Positions 11,365 to 23,133 of a stretch of DNA of 64,000 nt are shown one piece after another (position 1 is the first letter of the stretch; every line of letters begins with the position of its first letter). The notes under the pieces were generated by a model, which was not told where the DNA came from, ran no database searches, and saw only the letters and a list, made by a program, of their open reading frames with translations. The DNA lies in assembly GCA_021432605.1 (NCBI GenBank), contig MU271151.1:372001-436000 (forward strand), in the 5' to 3' direction. The DNA comes from Coniochaeta sp. PMI_546 (taxonomy: Eukaryota > Ascomycota > Sordariomycetes > Coniochaetales > Coniochaetaceae). The position numbers and the translations under genes are program-made.

Positions 11365-13437
11365 ATGGCGACTCTCGCGGGCGGCGCCTTCATCACGAGC
11401 ATCAATGGGAAGAGGTGTACGGCAGTGCCGAAAGCCGGGGCGAGCACCAAAGCCAACGCGAACGTAGAGACGAAAGCGACGACGACAGCGACGACGGATA
11501 ACGTGGCTCAGTTTACGGCAGCGGTGGTAACTGCAGCATCAGTCCAAGATGAGAGCTCTACATCTACGAGTACGACGATTAGCACCTCCCTGAGACTTAC
11601 CACATCCACATCTGTCACAAGCACTCCTCCAGCGCAACAGGTCCAGGCCTCAGCTCAAGTTGCGCCCGCGGCATTAGAGCTGACGTCTGCTCCTGAACCT
11701 TCCCCTGCTAGCACAACAACCATCCCTACCTTTTCACAGATAGACACCTCACAAACACAACCAGCACAGACCGCATTGTCGTCTGCAGTAATACAGACCA
11801 GTCAAACTGATATCGTAGGCACAGCCCCTGCAACAACACAGACAGCGGCAGAGACAGCAGCAGACTCCGCGACATCGAGTCTCGGGCAAGGGACAGCTCT
11901 TCCTGATGTAACATCATCTCCAACCTTGTCGGACAGCGCAACGCCATTATTCACGACCATAGGTACAGCGCCGGGTTCAACGAACAGTGCAGCAGCAGAA
12001 GCAACCGGTTCCTCTTCTTCGACGAACGGGGCAGTCAGTGCCATCCCCATCGCCAACAACAGCAATGCCATTCAGTCAACCGTCGCCGTGGCGGGTGGAG
12101 TGATTGGTGGAGTCCTACTGATCAGCATGGTGGCCTTCTTCGGCTGGTGGTGGAGGCGTAGAGCCGTGAAGAAGCGTCGCAGTACCTTACTGACGCCCCT
12201 CACAATTGACAACACGCTTGGACCGGACGAAAAAGGAGCATATGTGATCAACCGAGGGAGCATCGGGCCGACACCACGAGCCGAGAGGTTCAAGGCCGCT
12301 CTCGGCTACAACATGCGAAAAATCAACGGCAGCATCAGCCGCATCGTGACCCGCGGAGGCAGCAGAGGTAGCACAGCGCCGTCGGTCAACATGAATCGCG
12401 GAAACTCGCAGTTTATGGAGCCGGCCAGCACAAACAACAACCGGCCAGGCTCCTCGGCAGCGACCGGCAGCGGCCCAGAAGTCACAACCAAGGACCGCCT
12501 CATGGACTGGTGGACCCGCCTAACGGCAGACATCAGCTTCAACTGGCGTCTGAAGAACAGAAAGAACCCCAACTCGGACGACCTCTTTGGGGCGCCGCGT
12601 GGCATGAACGAAAAGAAAGCCGGCAGCGGTCCGCCCGGTACAACACCGGACTTCCTCACCCTGCTCGGCATGGACGACCGCGAGCTCGACCGTGAAGCCC
12701 AACGCCGACGGATGAGCGCATCTCGCCAGAACGGCGGCAGCGCCTCGTCCTCAGACCGCTTCCTAGGCGGCCTCAACCTCAACTTTGGCGGGTCAGACGA
12801 CCCCTTCAGCGACGCCAACGCCATCGCGCACATCAGCGCCAAACCGGCGCCGCTCGTGGTCAGCCAGACCGACAACCCCTTTTCAGACGCAAACGCCATC
12901 CCCTCCGTGCCCAAGCCGGGCACCTACGTGGCGGAGATGCGGCGCTCGCGCGGCCAATCTGTCAGCGCGGCAGGCCAGCGCCCGCCCAGCAGTATGGTGG
13001 GTGGCTACCGCGAGTCGGGCGCGAGCGTCGAGTCCTTTGGCACGCGGCGCAACAAGTTCCGCTCGGACCCGTTCGACCTCGAGCGGCCGGAGCTTCTGGG
13101 CAGGCCGGGCGCCAGCATGTCGAGCAGTGCGGGGGCGACGGTGGGCAGCAGCCGGGTCAGCGGGGGTGTCGGCGCGGGCGACGTCCGCCGGCCGGCTGGG
13201 GCACATACCAGGGCTGATAGTTTTACGAGCAAGTACTCGAGCGGTATCAGTATGGGGGATTGGAGTGACCCAGGCCCTGATGTCGGACCTGCCGCTGCCA
13301 GAGGGGGGTGGGAGGGCCCGGAGCAGAGGGAGAGTCCGACGCAGGGGTGGAGGACGAGGTTGGAGAGGGACAGCCTCGCAAAGCGTGAGAGGAGGACGAG
13401 TGGTGGGAGTCAGGGGAGTGTTGGGAAGGCTATGTGA
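11365..13437 (+). CDS. Single-pass membrane protein, Mid2/WSC-sensor-like architecture, 690 aa
   Basis: The open frame extends upstream to a GTG, but the first ATG is at 11365 and gives 690 residues. Residues about 20-235 are very rich in Ser, Thr, Ala and Gln, typical of an O-glycosylated outer stalk. One strong hydrophobic segment follows (AVAGGVIGGVLLISMVAFFG, about residues 240-262) and then a basic stop-transfer stretch (WWWRRRAVKKRR). The remaining 425 residues are a cytoplasmic tail with repeated DDPFSDANAI and DNPFSDANAI motifs and Ser/Arg-rich stretches that look phosphorylatable. This order resembles fungal wall-stress sensors of the Mid2/Wsc type and other Ser/Thr-rich TM proteins, but I see no WSC cysteine module. 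No classic cleavable signal peptide is obvious, so the TM may act as a signal anchor. Function is inferred from architecture only. Confidence 0.8.
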   Translation: MATLAGGAFITSINGKRCTAVPKAGASTKANANVETKATTTATTDNVAQFTAAVVTAASVQDESSTSTSTTISTSLRLTTSTSVTSTPPAQQVQASAQVAPAALELTSAPEPSPASTTTIPTFSQIDTSQTQPAQTALSSAVIQTSQTDIVGTAPATTQTAAETAADSATSSLGQGTALPDVTSSPTLSDSATPLFTTIGTAPGSTNSAAAEATGSSSSTNGAVSAIPIANNSNAIQSTVAVAGGVIGGVLLISMVAFFGWWWRRRAVKKRRSTLLTPLTIDNTLGPDEKGAYVINRGSIGPTPRAERFKAALGYNMRKINGSISRIVTRGGSRGSTAPSVNMNRGNSQFMEPASTNNNRPGSSAATGSGPEVTTKDRLMDWWTRLTADISFNWRLKNRKNPNSDDLFGAPRGMNEKKAGSGPPGTTPDFLTLLGMDDRELDREAQRRRMSASRQNGGSASSSDRFLGGLNLNFGGSDDPFSDANAIAHISAKPAPLVVSQTDNPFSDANAIPSVPKPGTYVAEMRRSRGQSVSAAGQRPPSSMVGGYRESGASVESFGTRRNKFRSDPFDLERPELLGRPGASMSSSAGATVGSSRVSGGVGAGDVRRPAGAHTRADSFTSKYSSGISMGDWSDPGPDVGPAAARGGWEGPEQRESPTQGWRTRLERDSLAKRERRTSGGSQGSVGKAM

Positions 13438-15160
13438 TGACGAGGTCGATGATTTGTCAAAGTGTGTATGATGGATGAAAGCATGCCCGGGTAGGGTTGG
13501 TGTTTTGCTTGTTTTTGTTTTGCCTTCTTTTCCTTCCTAGGAAAACATCTCCCAGCCAGGAGAGGCGTCCATGGTGTTCGGCGCCGGGGAGTTTGTTAGC
13601 TTCTGTCAGTCTCGCCTACCAGCCATCACTGGCGAAGGATACATGTCGAAGACAGAGTTGCAGGGTGATTGCTTCAAAAAGGAGGACGAATATCTGCAAC
13701 AACCATGGCACAGACAGACATTATACCCCCGCGAACGAACTGCGAAGCGGTGGGGATAACCACACTCGCTAGGCGATGGGTGAATTGAACATATTTTCTG
13801 ATAGAACCATCACTGCATCTCATCGACTTGAAGCACTTGATACACTAGCATCTCTACCTCTTCTTCTTCAACCAGAACTACGATGACAGTTCAATGCAAG
13901 GAAGCAGAAAGCACGTTAGCTGGTTTCCTGGGAGCCAGCTCAGCATGCGAGGCACCAACTGCAGCATCATCGAGTGGTTTACACGTAAATATCGCGTAAA
14001 ACCACCCCATTTGGCATATAAACCCCGGAAATCCTGCAATGCCTTGATCTACGCAGCAGACAGACGCAAGCTCTGCTTGGCTGTGAGATTGGTTGCAAGC
14101 TGCCAAGGTGAGGAGCTGATATTCCGAAACTCTGACCTCATCCATCGACCACTGGGCCGCCTCGACCCCACACACCATCGCGGTCGCACCTCCAAGATTA
14201 CGCACCTGATTGGCTGGTACGCCTAATCACGCTCATCTACGCGTCGCGTCGGCCGCGACGCGGGGTCCGTGAATTTGCACGACCATAATTCACGCGTAAA
14301 TTGGGTTTCCAGGTTTTTTTTTTTTTTGTTCATACGACAAATCTCACGATGCCGCCCCGGTTAGCACCATCAAGTTCACCAAAAGAGAGGCCAGGTTCAA
14401 GTGAATCATTGCTATCGTCCGTGTAGAGCCAATTGTCACGCTATCTGTGCAACAAGTGCACTATCTCTCCTGCCAATGTGTCAGGCAGCTTCCTTCCTTA
14501 ATCACACACGGCCTCCCCATCTTGTATTCGCCCTTCTGCTGTGCATCTGAGTAAAAGTCAAAACCTGCAGCTAGTACTTGCAGCAACAGCCATATCCCAC
14601 GTTGCTAAACACGCAGCCCGCCTGCGTGTGGTACACTGCATGCTAACAAGACAGTTCAAGTTCTGACAATCATAGTTGACGAGTCCTTAAGCGTGCTGCC
14701 TCCTGCCTGCATCCCAACCAGGCTGTCATGAACCGTGTCTTTGACATCTTCCCTCCACCTTGCTCAAACGTGTGCCCAGCAAGGTGTAGTAGGGAGCACG
14801 GCATATCCATCTTCCATACCATACCAATTAGGTGGTTGTTGATCCCACATCCCAGGCAACAAATAGAACCGACTCCTTTCTTTTAGCCCGCACAAAACCC
14901 GTAACCAAAGACATCAAAACATGCCATCTTCCAAATTTGACGAGAGGAGGCTTCAGGACAAAGGAAAAAGTGAAATGGAAAACATGACTGTGAAGGTGAA
15001 GACATATTATGTAGGTATCATGTACACGTAAAAGAAAGTATCCACAAGGACATGGATCGTGGTTGGTGATGGTTGATGGTGGTGGTCGCCCTCATAGCAA
15101 AGGTCAAGATGGGGGAAAGGAAAGGTAATACGATAATTTAAAAAACAAAACGAGTTTGAA
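13438..15160. other. Intergenic region between convergent genes
   Basis: About 1.7 kb holding the 3' flanks of the membrane-protein gene and of the Whi5-like gene. It contains a T14 run at 14314-14327 and many short ORFs without recognisable products. I see no RNA gene or element. Confidence 0.45.
14314..14327 (+). repeat. T14 homopolymer run
   Basis: Fourteen consecutive T residues in intergenic DNA; nothing around them suggests a transposed element. Confidence 0.85.
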
Positions 15161-16365
15161 TCAAGGGATGTCATCAAACGTAAGCCGCCGCCTCGCCACA
15201 CTCATGGGCGTCTTGTGCCCGCTCAGCCCGAGCGGCGTCTTCCACGGCTTCTGTGCCGGACTAGGCGTCATGTGCACAAAGTCGGCAAAGTCAAAGGCGA
15301 TGCCCGGGGTATGGGGGTGGAACGGGTTGCCTCCGCCGGGCGTGGTCATCATCGACGACGGCAGCGCAAGCTTGTTAGTCTTGGGCGTCTTGGGGGGTGG
15401 CGTCGAGGGCGGGTCCATACGGCTCATCCTAGGCGGGTTGGCAGGCGAGGGCGAGGCGGCGAGGTAGAGCAGGAGGTCGGCGCCTTCTTCGCCGGTCTTG
15501 GGGTTACTTGTGACGCCGCCGCCATTATTGTCGGCTTTGATGTTCTTGCTCGTATCTCGGTTGTTGTTGTTACGCCGTGCTAGGCTGCGGGTCCGCATGG
15601 GTGGTGTGCTCGGCGGCGAACCGCGGGCGTTGCTTACTTGGAAGGAATGGGCAGGGAGGAGGTCTTCGTCATCATCGGAGACGGCGGCGTAGTTTGGTGC
15701 GGAGAGGCTGTCTGTGAGGGTTTTGGCGCCGGCGTATAGGGAGACGTTGGGACCGGCCGAGGTTGTGAAGTGCTGCTGCCGCCTTGGCTTGATGGGTGAG
15801 GACTGTGCGAGCTGATGGTGGTCTTTCCAGGAGGTGTGACCGGTTGTGAACGATCGGTGTGCCGTTGGTGATGCTCTGAACCGTTTACTTGGACTCGACA
15901 ATGTTTGGTCAAAGGAGGCCATATATGTGCGCTTGCGATGGCCTGTACTGCCGTTGCTGGAGCCAATTGCATCTGAGAAAAAGGGAGCCTTGAGAGGCGA
16001 GCTCATCAGAGTCCTTGAGGGGTATGGCAGGTCCGAGGTGCTCGACGACGAGTCCGACATGGTGTCGCCTTCTAGAATCCTCTTCCGCCGCATCTCTTCC
16101 TCGATTTTAGGCTCGATGGTGTCGAGTGTGAGGTCTTCCCAGCCATGCTTGGTCTTGAATTGTGCTAGGGCAAGTCTGTTCTGGAGGCGCCGGGCCATCT
16201 TTGGAAGCTTGTCAGTCTCAAATGTGTTGCTTATGGACAGGTCGATGGGTGCACAGGGAGGGCTCTTGGACAAACCTTGCTGATTTCGGCCCTCTTGAGG
16301 ACCTTATCGGCCACAGTTTCTGGCTGCTTCTTCCATGGCGACGACATTGTTCGTTTCTTTGGCAT
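15161..16365 (-). CDS. Whi5/Nrm1-like cell-cycle transcriptional repressor
   Basis: Two exons, 16276-16365 and 15161-16207, separated by a 68-nt intron (GTTTGT donor, ACAAG acceptor), give about 378 residues. Just after the junction lies LPKMARRLQNRLALAQFKTK followed by HGWEDL, a good match to the short motif of the Whi5-like family (Nrm1/Whi5 in yeasts), which binds the SBF/MBF G1/S transcription factors. The rest is low-complexity with many SP/TP sites (for example SSPIKPRR, PPSTPPPKTPK, TPLGLSGHKTP), consistent with CDK phosphorylation relieving repression. A basic RKRTYMA and RRRLTFDD region near the C-terminus could aid nuclear import. ATG 16365 (MPKKRTM) was chosen; a second in-frame ATG lies six codons later at 16347. 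Confidence 0.85.
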
Positions 16366-19300
16366 GGATAGTGGTATAGAAGGAGTGGTAGCCCTCCTTT
16401 TACTCGTGCGGGTGAGGCGGATGCGGGATGTGGTTGCGGAGTTGGGACGAAGAGTGAGCTGAACTGAACTCGGTTCTTGGGGTAGGTAAGGGAAGGCAGG
16501 CAATAAGAAATTGCTTGGGTCTGGAAAGGGCCGGCGCCTACTGGTGTAAGAGGGGCATAAGATCTAAAGCCTGTGACTTCACACCAAGAAGGTCCACCAC
16601 TCAAGTCGATATCTGGACTTGATTTCGAAAAACTATTCACTCGACAGTGGTATGACTTGAGCTTTCAATCAAGTTGAAGATAAGGTATCAGAGGTGAAGC
16701 GCACGAAGTAAAGGTGGATGATGGGAATCGTGGATGCAATGGAGACGAGGTAGGATCGGAAAGGGTGGCCACTGGCCAGCAGGTTCGCAGAGGAGACCCG
16801 TGGGCTAGAGTGGGCAATTCTCCTAGCATTCCTGTGGAAACGGGTACCTGATGATCGAGATTACTGTGGTAAGATACCTTCCAGGTTATTAGTGCACATC
16901 CCAGTGATAGCAGAGCATTGACCCCAGAAACACTCAGACACTGTACCTCGCACCAGCCAGCACGCAAGATCGAATCCTGGTCCTCAGCAGAGTTTACAAT
17001 TACAGGGCACGGCTCATTCACTCATTTACCGTCCCGTCTTCTGGCCGTCTGAGCATTCCCGCTGTGCGATTGACTTTTCTGCCCATCACTTCAAGCCTTG
17101 CTGCAGTCTGCCTGTCCAGTGCCCAGACGACGATTCAATTAAGATCCCAGTCCGCAACTGCCACCCGAGGCCCACTGTGCCAAACAATGCTCGGCTCTAA
17201 TAATTCTTACTTGTCAGCTAGCAAAGCATTCCTGTCATCGATCCGCCTCTTTGCAATTCTTCCCTCACCGGACTTCAGCTCCCTTTTAAGAAGACAAAAT
17301 CCTGTCCTGTCTTGGAAGCGACCCTCTAGAGCTATAAGCGCTATACCAGGAAACTGTATCCTGCATCCACCACTCCGGCAAACACCGAGACAGCAATCCA
17401 TGGTGACATGGTGACATGGTGACACAATAACCTGGTTTCGCACGGCCTCGGACTCTATGGCAACGGCCACAACAAGGGCATCCGGCAGAAGTCTTTGGGC
17501 CAGTCGGGACACTCCAACAGTTTCTTGATCCGGCCCGGGAAACAGTAAATTGCTAAGGTATTGCCATTGGGAGACTTTCCAAGGAATAAACACAATAACG
17601 TTTATACCTGCCTCATCTTGAACACTTGAATCACGGGAGTCGCCGAAGGATGCTGTGTGACACTGATCTGGCGCCAACCGGGCACGCTCGCAATGAGGCC
17701 CCCTTGCACCATCGGTAACAAGAGGCTATTTCTCATCTCGATCTGTGCCACCGACTGATCAGAAATTACTGCGGTATGCGCCGTCGTAGTAGCCACACCG
17801 CAGGCTGCAGTGCAGACGGTCCCTACCTGCGGTGTAGTGAGTGCCCACTGCCGCCGCAGAGGCCAAGACGCAGCCAACTTCTGTATCCGTACCAGTCGTG
17901 AAAGAGATCAAATGCTGTGCTGCACTTTACACTGCCGTGCCGTGACAGTTACCAGGTGGGGGCTAATATCTGTGTGCACACCACGTCGATGTGGCTGATG
18001 CAGGTGTGAAAGCTTCGGTTATCAGGATGGGAACTTTTACCTTGAAACAAACGGGTAGAGGCAAAGGGCCGCGTAGCTTGCATACACAGAAGCATCGCAG
18101 CACAGAAGCTTTGTGAGGCAAAGTTGATATCTCCGAAAAACCAGATGCATCTCAGCTGTAGATCTTGCATTGCCTCACATCACCAACCCCCTCCATCCAG
18201 TTACTTGACGACCCACCGTCATCAGATGCGATCCGAAACATTCGTGTGTACACCCAGCAGGGCCAATTGTCATGAGGGGGGTGCCTCGTATTGTTTGCCG
18301 GACACCCGCTCAGTTGAGTCCTTCACCTCCGACGAGAACAGACTTGACAAGAGCAGTAATAAAAACAGCGCTGGATCTGTCAAAGCCAGCCACAAGGACT
18401 TACCTTTTATCAAACATGTAATCCAGCTGGTCTCAAATCAACAGGATAAGGTACCTTAGTCAAGCTCTGCAACTTGGTCTACGTCCAGAATACTTGCATA
18501 CCACTAAGGCACCTTGAGGTACCTTACCTTGCACATTCACCCCACCTTCCCTTTGAGCTCGAGCCCTCTCAAGCTTCCAAGCTTCGAGAGAACGCCTGCT
18601 GCTTGCTGGGGCCGTTCCTTCTGTTGCAGTTCCAAGGTTGCCAGCTTTTAACAGCTCTATCTTACTTCGGGCCTTTGTCGTCTCCCATTCCCAAATCGGT
18701 GCTGGACACTGCCTCTGATACCCGGATTGCATGGAAGTTGGATCTGCCAGCTAATAAGGATTCCCTCCTTGGACTTGGTTGGTGCCCGGTTTTATTCTTG
18801 GTCGTTAGTCCCCCTGTCGTCCGCAACGCAAGCTTTGAAGCGCAGACGAAGATAGCAGAAAGCTACCTACCCGCACTAAATTAAACGCCATTTCGAAACT
18901 GCAGATACGTCATCGATCAATCAATCGCTGCAAAGCTCCAGTTCCTTGCAGTCGCTTTTGAAGATTCCTCCAATTGATGAGCGGAAACCAAGAGCTATCT
19001 ATCTGGACGAAGGACCTTACACTCGAAAAAAGCAGACGAAATCTTCGGCCTTATCTCCCACACCACCATCCCTTTTCTGTGTACGGCATCGACCCCCGGC
19101 CGCTCTTGCTTACTAGACCTGCTAGACGCTAGCTTACGACGAATATCTGCTGCAACTAAGCGCAGCAGCGCATTCCTTCTTCATGACGGTCCGGAACAGC
19201 TAGCTACATACCTCTCCACCTAGCGTCCGCTCGCCATTAATCGAATTGGCCCTGGGACGGACCTCTATTGGAAAAACATTCCTGCGACTTTTTCAACCAC

Positions 19301-19394
19301 GGGCTAGACACGTGTGGGGTTCGATCTGGCAGACAGCTACACAACACCAACCGCATAATCGACGATACAGTGACGGGCTGTCCGAGGCTGCGCC
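16366..19394. other. Divergent intergenic region
   Basis: About 3 kb between the leftward Whi5-like gene and the rightward metallopeptidase. Short ORFs only. It contains an 8-bp tandem repeat at 17400, TACCTT/AAGGTA-type motifs near 18448-18533, and a probable 5' UTR rich in short pyrimidine stretches before 19395. No RNA gene was identified. Confidence 0.45.
17400..17423 (+). repeat. Tandem repeat, three copies of ATGGTGAC
   Basis: Three perfect head-to-tail copies of the 8-bp unit ATGGTGAC, followed by a partial AC. Too short to infer function; probably slippage-generated. Confidence 0.9.
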
Positions 19395-21989
19395 ATGGCG
19401 CCTTCGTTCCTGAACTTCAAGGAACTGCGAAGGCGATCCAAGGCTAGCTTCCGAACAGACCGGTCAACCGATGCATCAAGTGATGGCAGTCATGGTACTA
19501 CTCCAACAAGCGGCTCACTGACGCCTCCGTCCATGCCCAATCAGTCTGACCTGCACCTCAACTTACAAGTCAAGGATCAGCTCGACGGACCTCTCCCTCC
19601 TCCTCCTCCTGTTCCTCTTCAGTCTAGACCTCAACTTCCGTCGTCAGGCAGTGGTTCTAGCAACCGCCAAAGCGTTTCCGGCATGACCGGGCTCGGTTCG
19701 CCGGTGCTGGGCGGGCGTGGACCGTCGCTACCGGTCTCCCCTTTCTCACCACGCTTTACAAATATGTCGGACAACGCTTGGGTGAGTCAAGTTTCTCCTT
19801 AGGACAAGCTAGCAGCAGCTATGCTGCCCAGATTTCCGATCTGGAAGGATTGGATGCGATGTCGCATGATCCATGCTACACACCCCAAACAACGAGCTAA
19901 CATTCACCCAGGTATACCAAAAGGTCCTCCTCGTCTACGGGACCATCGGCGATGCGGCCCAACATTCTATGAGCGGAACGCTCACCGTTAGCAGGCAAGA
20001 CGACGCCTTTCCGCCCGTCTCGTGGCCGGTGACCGACTCCCACTTCAAGGCCCTAGTCTACATGCTCCCCGGGCCGAACAGATTGCGATTCGACTTTTCG
20101 AGTCCCAAGCTTGCGAACAGCGGTTCTTCCAACCCCATACATGCCTCCTATCTCACAATACACATGCTCCCTCCAAACAACGCACCACCATTGCAGCTGG
20201 CGATCCTGCTCGGGAAGGACTCACCGGCCACTTTCGACGCTGTGCCCGCCCGCATTGAGCGCGAAGGCAATGGCTTGGACACTGCCATACGCAAGTTCCG
20301 CATGGCGGCCTACCTCTGGCAGGCCTTCACAGCGGAGCAGATGTGGCGCAACAAGTTTGGCCGGCGCGCATTCCGCTTCGAGGAGGAGTGGACAACCGGC
20401 ACCACGAACCTGCGAGACCGCGAATTGGGGACTATGCGCGCAGAAGCTCGCATACACGTCATCAGGACAGATAAGACGGTGGCGGAGCTGCGAGATCTGA
20501 ACCGCGCACAGCAGTATGCCAAGGCTACCGACAAAGGTGCGCTCTACGGCATTGCGGCCGATGCGGTCAAAGCTTACTTCAAACCTCTTCCTGGACAGAA
20601 GCAGTACGTTTCAGTCTTGCTCCTCGATGCTCACTGGGACAATACCTCGAAGACGATCACCGGTCATGCGGCTCTGGGAGGAAATGTTGGCGATCTGCAC
20701 CTAGCCGTCTTCGGGTCGCACTGCTTACAGAGCTACCCAACGAGCTTTGAAGAAGTGGTGCCGGCATTCACTGACTGCACACCTACCGACACTAAGCATG
20801 TTGGCAATGACTGCAACGACGCCGGTAGCTCATGGGAGGCCGCAAACATTGGCATTGGCGCCCACTTACACGAGACGGGCCATCTCTTGGGGTGTCCACA
20901 TCAGGAGAGCGGAGTGATGCTGAGAGACTACGTGACTTTGAACCGGACCTTCCTAACGCGCGAGGCCTACTCGACCAGGACGCGGTCGAAAGGGGGACGG
21001 ATATCTCAGGATGAGGAATGCACATGGCACCGTCTGGACTGCCTCCGATTTCGAAGCCATCCGTGTTTCAGGTTACCAAATGATCCGGTGCTGAACTCTG
21101 ACGACAGCGTCCAAGCGTGGCCGGTGGACATCGGTGCTATCTTGGTCACGGCAGCCACAGGGCTCTCATTCCTCGAGATCTATGGCGAGGGCGACGATGT
21201 ATGCCACGCCTGGATCGAGTATCCCTCTGAGAACGGCTCGGTACAGCGGCAAGTTTCTGTGTCGGAGCAGGACCTACGCAACCGGCTACCAGAAGCTAAG
21301 CGTAAGAGCAAGCTGAGGGTGTCAATCAAATCACACGGAGGGGGCTGCCTCGACATCGACGACTTCAGCCAGCTGTGCTCTAAACAGTCGGCATTCAGGC
21401 TGCCGAGTGCGGTGCCTGGGATGGGCAAGATGGCGTTTCGGGGCAAGAAGCTGGGTCTTTCGCAGATGGAAGGTAGCCAGCCACACGAATTTGTGTTCAC
21501 CAGTGCTCTGCGAAGCGACAGGGTGCTCTCTCGCGTTGTTTTCTACCACGGGTTTGCACTCGACGGGATGGAGTTTGTTTATGACGACGATTCGAGGCAG
21601 TTGTTCGGACAGAGGGGAGGGAAGCCAGGTGGTGACGTTTTTGATTTGGGTAAGTTTTGCATTCCTAGTCCTCATGACGCATGAGACTGACATGGATGAC
21701 TGTATAGATATCCGAAGATGCGAGACCATCACTGGGTTCTTTGTCCGGGCTGGTTTTTGGATCGATGGCATCCAGATCTTGACGAGCTTAGGAAGGAGGT
21801 CGCCGATGTACGGCAATCCTCATGGTGGTTCTGCGTATGTCCTTGTTCTATGTCCTTTCCAAATTCGTCTGATTGTGCTGACTTTTCAACAGGCATACAC
21901 TTATACCCCCACGAGGCTATACCATCTGCGGCGTAACAGGATCTTGCGCTGCTTGGGTCGACGGCTTCTCGGTGATTATTGTTAAGTAA
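19395..21989 (+). CDS. Putative zinc metallopeptidase with C-terminal jacalin-like region
   Basis: Four exons (19395-19781, 19912-21649, 21708-21834, 21893-21989) give 782 residues with all phases consistent. Exon 1 encodes a disordered Ser/Pro-rich head. The catalytic core has the metzincin-type zinc signature HETGHLLGCPH: His449, Glu450, His453 and His459 by my count. This fits the fungal putative metallopeptidase family of which yeast Zmp1-like proteins are members. The last ~150 residues carry jacalin-lectin-like beta segments (SRVVFYHGFALDGMEFVYDD; ITGFFVRAGFWIDGIQILTS; GYTICGVTGSCAAWVDGFSV), which are recovered only after removing introns 2 and 3. No signal peptide is seen, so it is probably intracellular. 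Substrate is unknown. Identity is strong; the family name is from memory. Confidence 0.9.
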
Positions 21990-23133
21990 ACCTTTATCGC
22001 ATGACTGCCTCGACCATGGCACTTGGTCGTATTAGCCGTTACAACAACGGCAGCATCACTTTATGAAGAGAAGGAGTGGTCGAACGCCGCATGGAACATA
22101 GGTCGACCCGGCACAAATATCCCATAATAATGATAATCGGTCTACATACTTCGCGCCCTCGTTGGCCTTACGTACGATTGGATGCTGGTTACTGGTCTGA
22201 GCGGTCCAACGCCGTATGGCAGTGCCCTTTACATATGAATGTACCCACCCACTGTACTGCCGAATGCCTTGTTGACTAAGTTGTGGTGCATGAACAGTGT
22301 GGGCAAGTTAGATACGAATAGGGATAGGCTTAGCTAACGATACCTACATAAACATGCACCTTCATGATGGCACTTCAGCAAATGAAATACATATGTCCCA
22401 ACGTTGTACCCTCACCACCTCTGCGGCTGCTGGTGTATCCCATTACCATGTCTCTCGTCACAGCTTTTACAGCAAGCCTCATCATTGATAACAATAGAGC
22501 ATTCACCATGCTCCAAGACCCTACAGCTATGTCCGACCTCGTATGTCTGACAGTCGTATGAGCAACGTGCAAGAGTGCCTATAGCCAACTCCGAGCTGTA
22601 GACCCTAGTTGTACCCAAGACCAGGCGATCATCCATAGATGTCGCGTCACCAGTCAAGGTATCAGGACCCAGGTAGCAGGCATCTGTACTTAGCCTCACA
22701 GTGTCACACCCGTTGTTGCGGTACACTGGAGCCGCCGCCTTGCATCATACTTCCGCTTCAGGGTGTGCCTGTATATACCAGCCATGTTTGATTTATTGAG
22801 ACGTCAGACTCTTTCCTTTCCAAATTTCACTATTCACATATGACTGTACGGAATGTCTCGAAACATTGTTGGCTATAATTTATAGCACTCTTACCAGGCA
22901 TGGGAGACTTGCCATGTAAATTTTAGCCTCTCGACCACACATGTGTGCTACCCTCCAGGTCTCACAGCTAACTGAATCATGTAGATGACGTTTTGCTAGG
23001 AGAATATCTGAGGCGACCGTACAGTACCTCCCCTCGCTCCGCACCACACGACGCGCTCAGCGTGCGACACAGACTGAACACCTTCACTCGCAGCATCGGA
23101 GAACTCCCCGTTGCGCTTCCCGCGCGAGACAAC
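21990..23133. other. Intergenic region, nothing recognised
   Basis: About 1.1 kb of relatively AT-rich sequence with only short ORFs. It holds the 3' flank of the metallopeptidase gene and the upstream region of the Cys/His-rich gene. Confidence 0.45.

Noticed and set aside
12785-13471. 228-codon plus-strand frame overlapping the membrane-protein gene
   Set aside because: Arg/Ser/Ala-rich alternative frame produced by the GC-rich sequence; no independent evidence.
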